From positions 186,001 through 250,000 of the forward strand of contig NZ_WCHR01000016.1 in the NCBI RefSeq assembly GCF_008973825.1: a stretch of 64,000 bases of DNA, given 5' to 3'. The position numbers and the translations under genes are program-made. The stretch is from Gemmobacter serpentinus (GTDB lineage: Bacteria; Pseudomonadota; Alphaproteobacteria; Rhodobacterales; Rhodobacteraceae). The stretch's first letter is position 1, and every line of letters begins with the position of its first letter. This document shows, one piece after another, positions 63,001 through 64,000 of the stretch. Below the pieces are notes generated by a model. It made no database searches. It had not been told where the DNA came from and worked only from the letters and a program-made list of their open reading frames with translations.

Positions 63001-64000
63001 TTATGGCTCCTCCTGCCTGGTTTGATTTGCGACGGTCTCGCGCTGATCGCCCGCCTCTGTGCTGGTTGCGGCAAAGACGACATTCTGTTCGGTGATCCGG
63101 TCGCCATGTAGTTCCGCGACGATGCGGCCCATGCGCATCACCAGAACGCGGTCCGAAAGTCCGACCAGCTCCGGCAGTTCGGAAGACACCACGATCACCG
63201 CTTTGCCCGCCCGCACGAGACTGTCGATAAAATCGTAGATCTGGCTCTTGTTGCCGATATCGATGCCGCGTGTCGGCTCATCGATGATGATGACCTGCGG
63301 GTCCACCAGCATGACCTTGGCGAGCAGCAGCTTCTGCTGGTTTCCACCAGACAGCTGCCCGGCCTCCAGCCCGAGGGAACGCACGCGAATGTCATATTCG
63401 GCCACGCTGCGTTCCAGCAGCGCCATCTCGTTGCGGGCCTTGGTGACGAAGCCCGGATGAACGTTATCGAGCGCCTGAAGGGTCAGGTTCCGGGCCATCG
63501 GCTCATCGAGCAAAAGCCCTTTTCCCTTACGGTCTTCGGTCAGATAGACCAGCCCCGCCGCCATCCAGTCGCGCACCGAACGGCGGGTGATGTCCTGACC
63601 CGCCATGGTGATCCGTCCCGCATGTGCGGGGCGCAGACCCATCAGCCCCTCGAACAGTTCGGTCCGACCAGACCCGATCATGCCGCCAATGCCCAGAACT
63701 TCGCCCGGGTGCAGGGTAAGGCCCGCATGGACCGCGCCGTGATCCACCTCCAGATCGCTGACCACCAGAATGGGGGCGGCTGTGACCGGCGGGCGTTTCG
63801 GCGGGTAAAGCATCTCCAGCTCGCGCCCGACCATCAGCTCGGCCATCTGGCGTTGGCTCAGATCGTGGCCAGCCCATGTGCCGATCATCCGCCCGTCGCG
63901 CAGCACCGTCACGCGATCGGCCAGCGCCTCGACCTCATCCAGCCGGTGCGAGATATAAAGCACCGCGACCCCGCGATCGCGCAGACCCCGCACCACATCC
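63001..64000 (-). CDS. Sugar ABC importer ATPase (RbsA/MglA type), 5' end outside window
   Basis: About 333 codons are visible, covering the last part of the first ABC domain from just before its switch His (LYISHRLDEVEALADRVTVL) and the whole second domain: GSGRTELFEGL, LTEDRKGKGLLL, LSGGNQQKLLLA, VIIIDEPTRGIDIG. The first Walker A and B lie beyond the right edge. Upstream codons continue without an in-window start, so the gene simply runs off. It drives the permease and binding protein encoded just downstream. Confidence 0.92.
   Translation of the reverse strand, partial: DVVRGLRDRGVAVLYISHRLDEVEALADRVTVLRDGRMIGTWAGHDLSQRQMAELMVGRELEMLYPPKRPPVTAAPILVVSDLEVDHGAVHAGLTLHPGEVLGIGGMIGSGRTELFEGLMGLRPAHAGRITMAGQDITRRSVRDWMAAGLVYLTEDRKGKGLLLDEPMARNLTLQALDNVHPGFVTKARNEMALLERSVAEYDIRVRSLGLEAGQLSGGNQQKLLLAKVMLVDPQVIIIDEPTRGIDIGNKSQIYDFIDSLVRAGKAVIVVSSELPELVGLSDRVLVMRMGRIVAELHGDRITEQNVVFAATSTEAGDQRETVANQTRQEEP

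Overview
The window looks like a catabolic region of a high-GC alphaproteobacterium, most likely a Rhodobacterales (Paracoccus/Rhodobacter-like) member. The grounds are codon use rich in G/C at third positions, an H-NS/HvrA-type fragment at the left edge, and a dense array of solute importers each with its own regulator. I see no tRNA, rRNA, insertion sequence, phage gene or CRISPR array.

Layout. (1) 1-10.5 kb: the tail of an H-NS-like protein. Next a LacI regulator lies divergent from an operon of TIM-barrel isomerase, Gfo/Idh oxidoreductase and an RbsA/C/B-type sugar importer. After a terminator, an AraC regulator lies divergent from a GMC flavoenzyme and a shikimate-dehydrogenase-like enzyme. 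(2) 10.5-18.1 kb: a polyol operon on the minus strand (binding protein, two permeases, an unknown 84-residue membrane protein, xylitol-type dehydrogenase, MalK-type ATPase, HAD phosphatase), divergent from a SorC-family regulator. (3) 18.4-20.7 kb: three short-chain dehydrogenases. (4) 20.8-33.7 kb: a hydroxyproline island. It has a GntR regulator, deaminase, pyrroline-2-carboxylate reductase, 2-oxoglutarate semialdehyde dehydrogenase, amino-acid ABC importer, D-hydroxyproline dehydrogenase, 4-hydroxyproline epimerase, fused aconitase X and a trans-3-hydroxyproline dehydratase. Together these would feed trans-4-hydroxyproline to 2-oxoglutarate and both 3-hydroxyprolines to proline.

(5) 33.7-43.3 kb: an anchored tyrosine-type phosphatase, then a phosphorelay set: a receiver with a degenerate GGDEF-like output, an Hpt protein, two large soluble multi-PAS hybrid kinases and a lone receiver. 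No DNA-binding output is present. (6) 43.3-46.2 kb: a decay zone. An intact HpaI-type aldolase is followed by a scar in which the 3' ends of a divergent hpaH and a gntR gene are fused head to head, then a frameshifted amino-acid ABC permease.

(7) 46.2-59.9 kb: a tricarballylate/citrate-type island. A GntR regulator lies divergent from an operon of a ferric-type ABC importer plus tcuA and tcuB. Beyond it are an AbrB-family membrane protein, a TctCBA tripartite importer, a PrpF-type isomerase and a LysR regulator. An identical 10-base operator core lies upstream of the ABC operon and of the AbrB-family gene. (8) 60.3-64 kb: a second RbsB/C/A-type importer related to the first, with a DJ-1/PfpI protein; its ATPase gene runs off the right edge.
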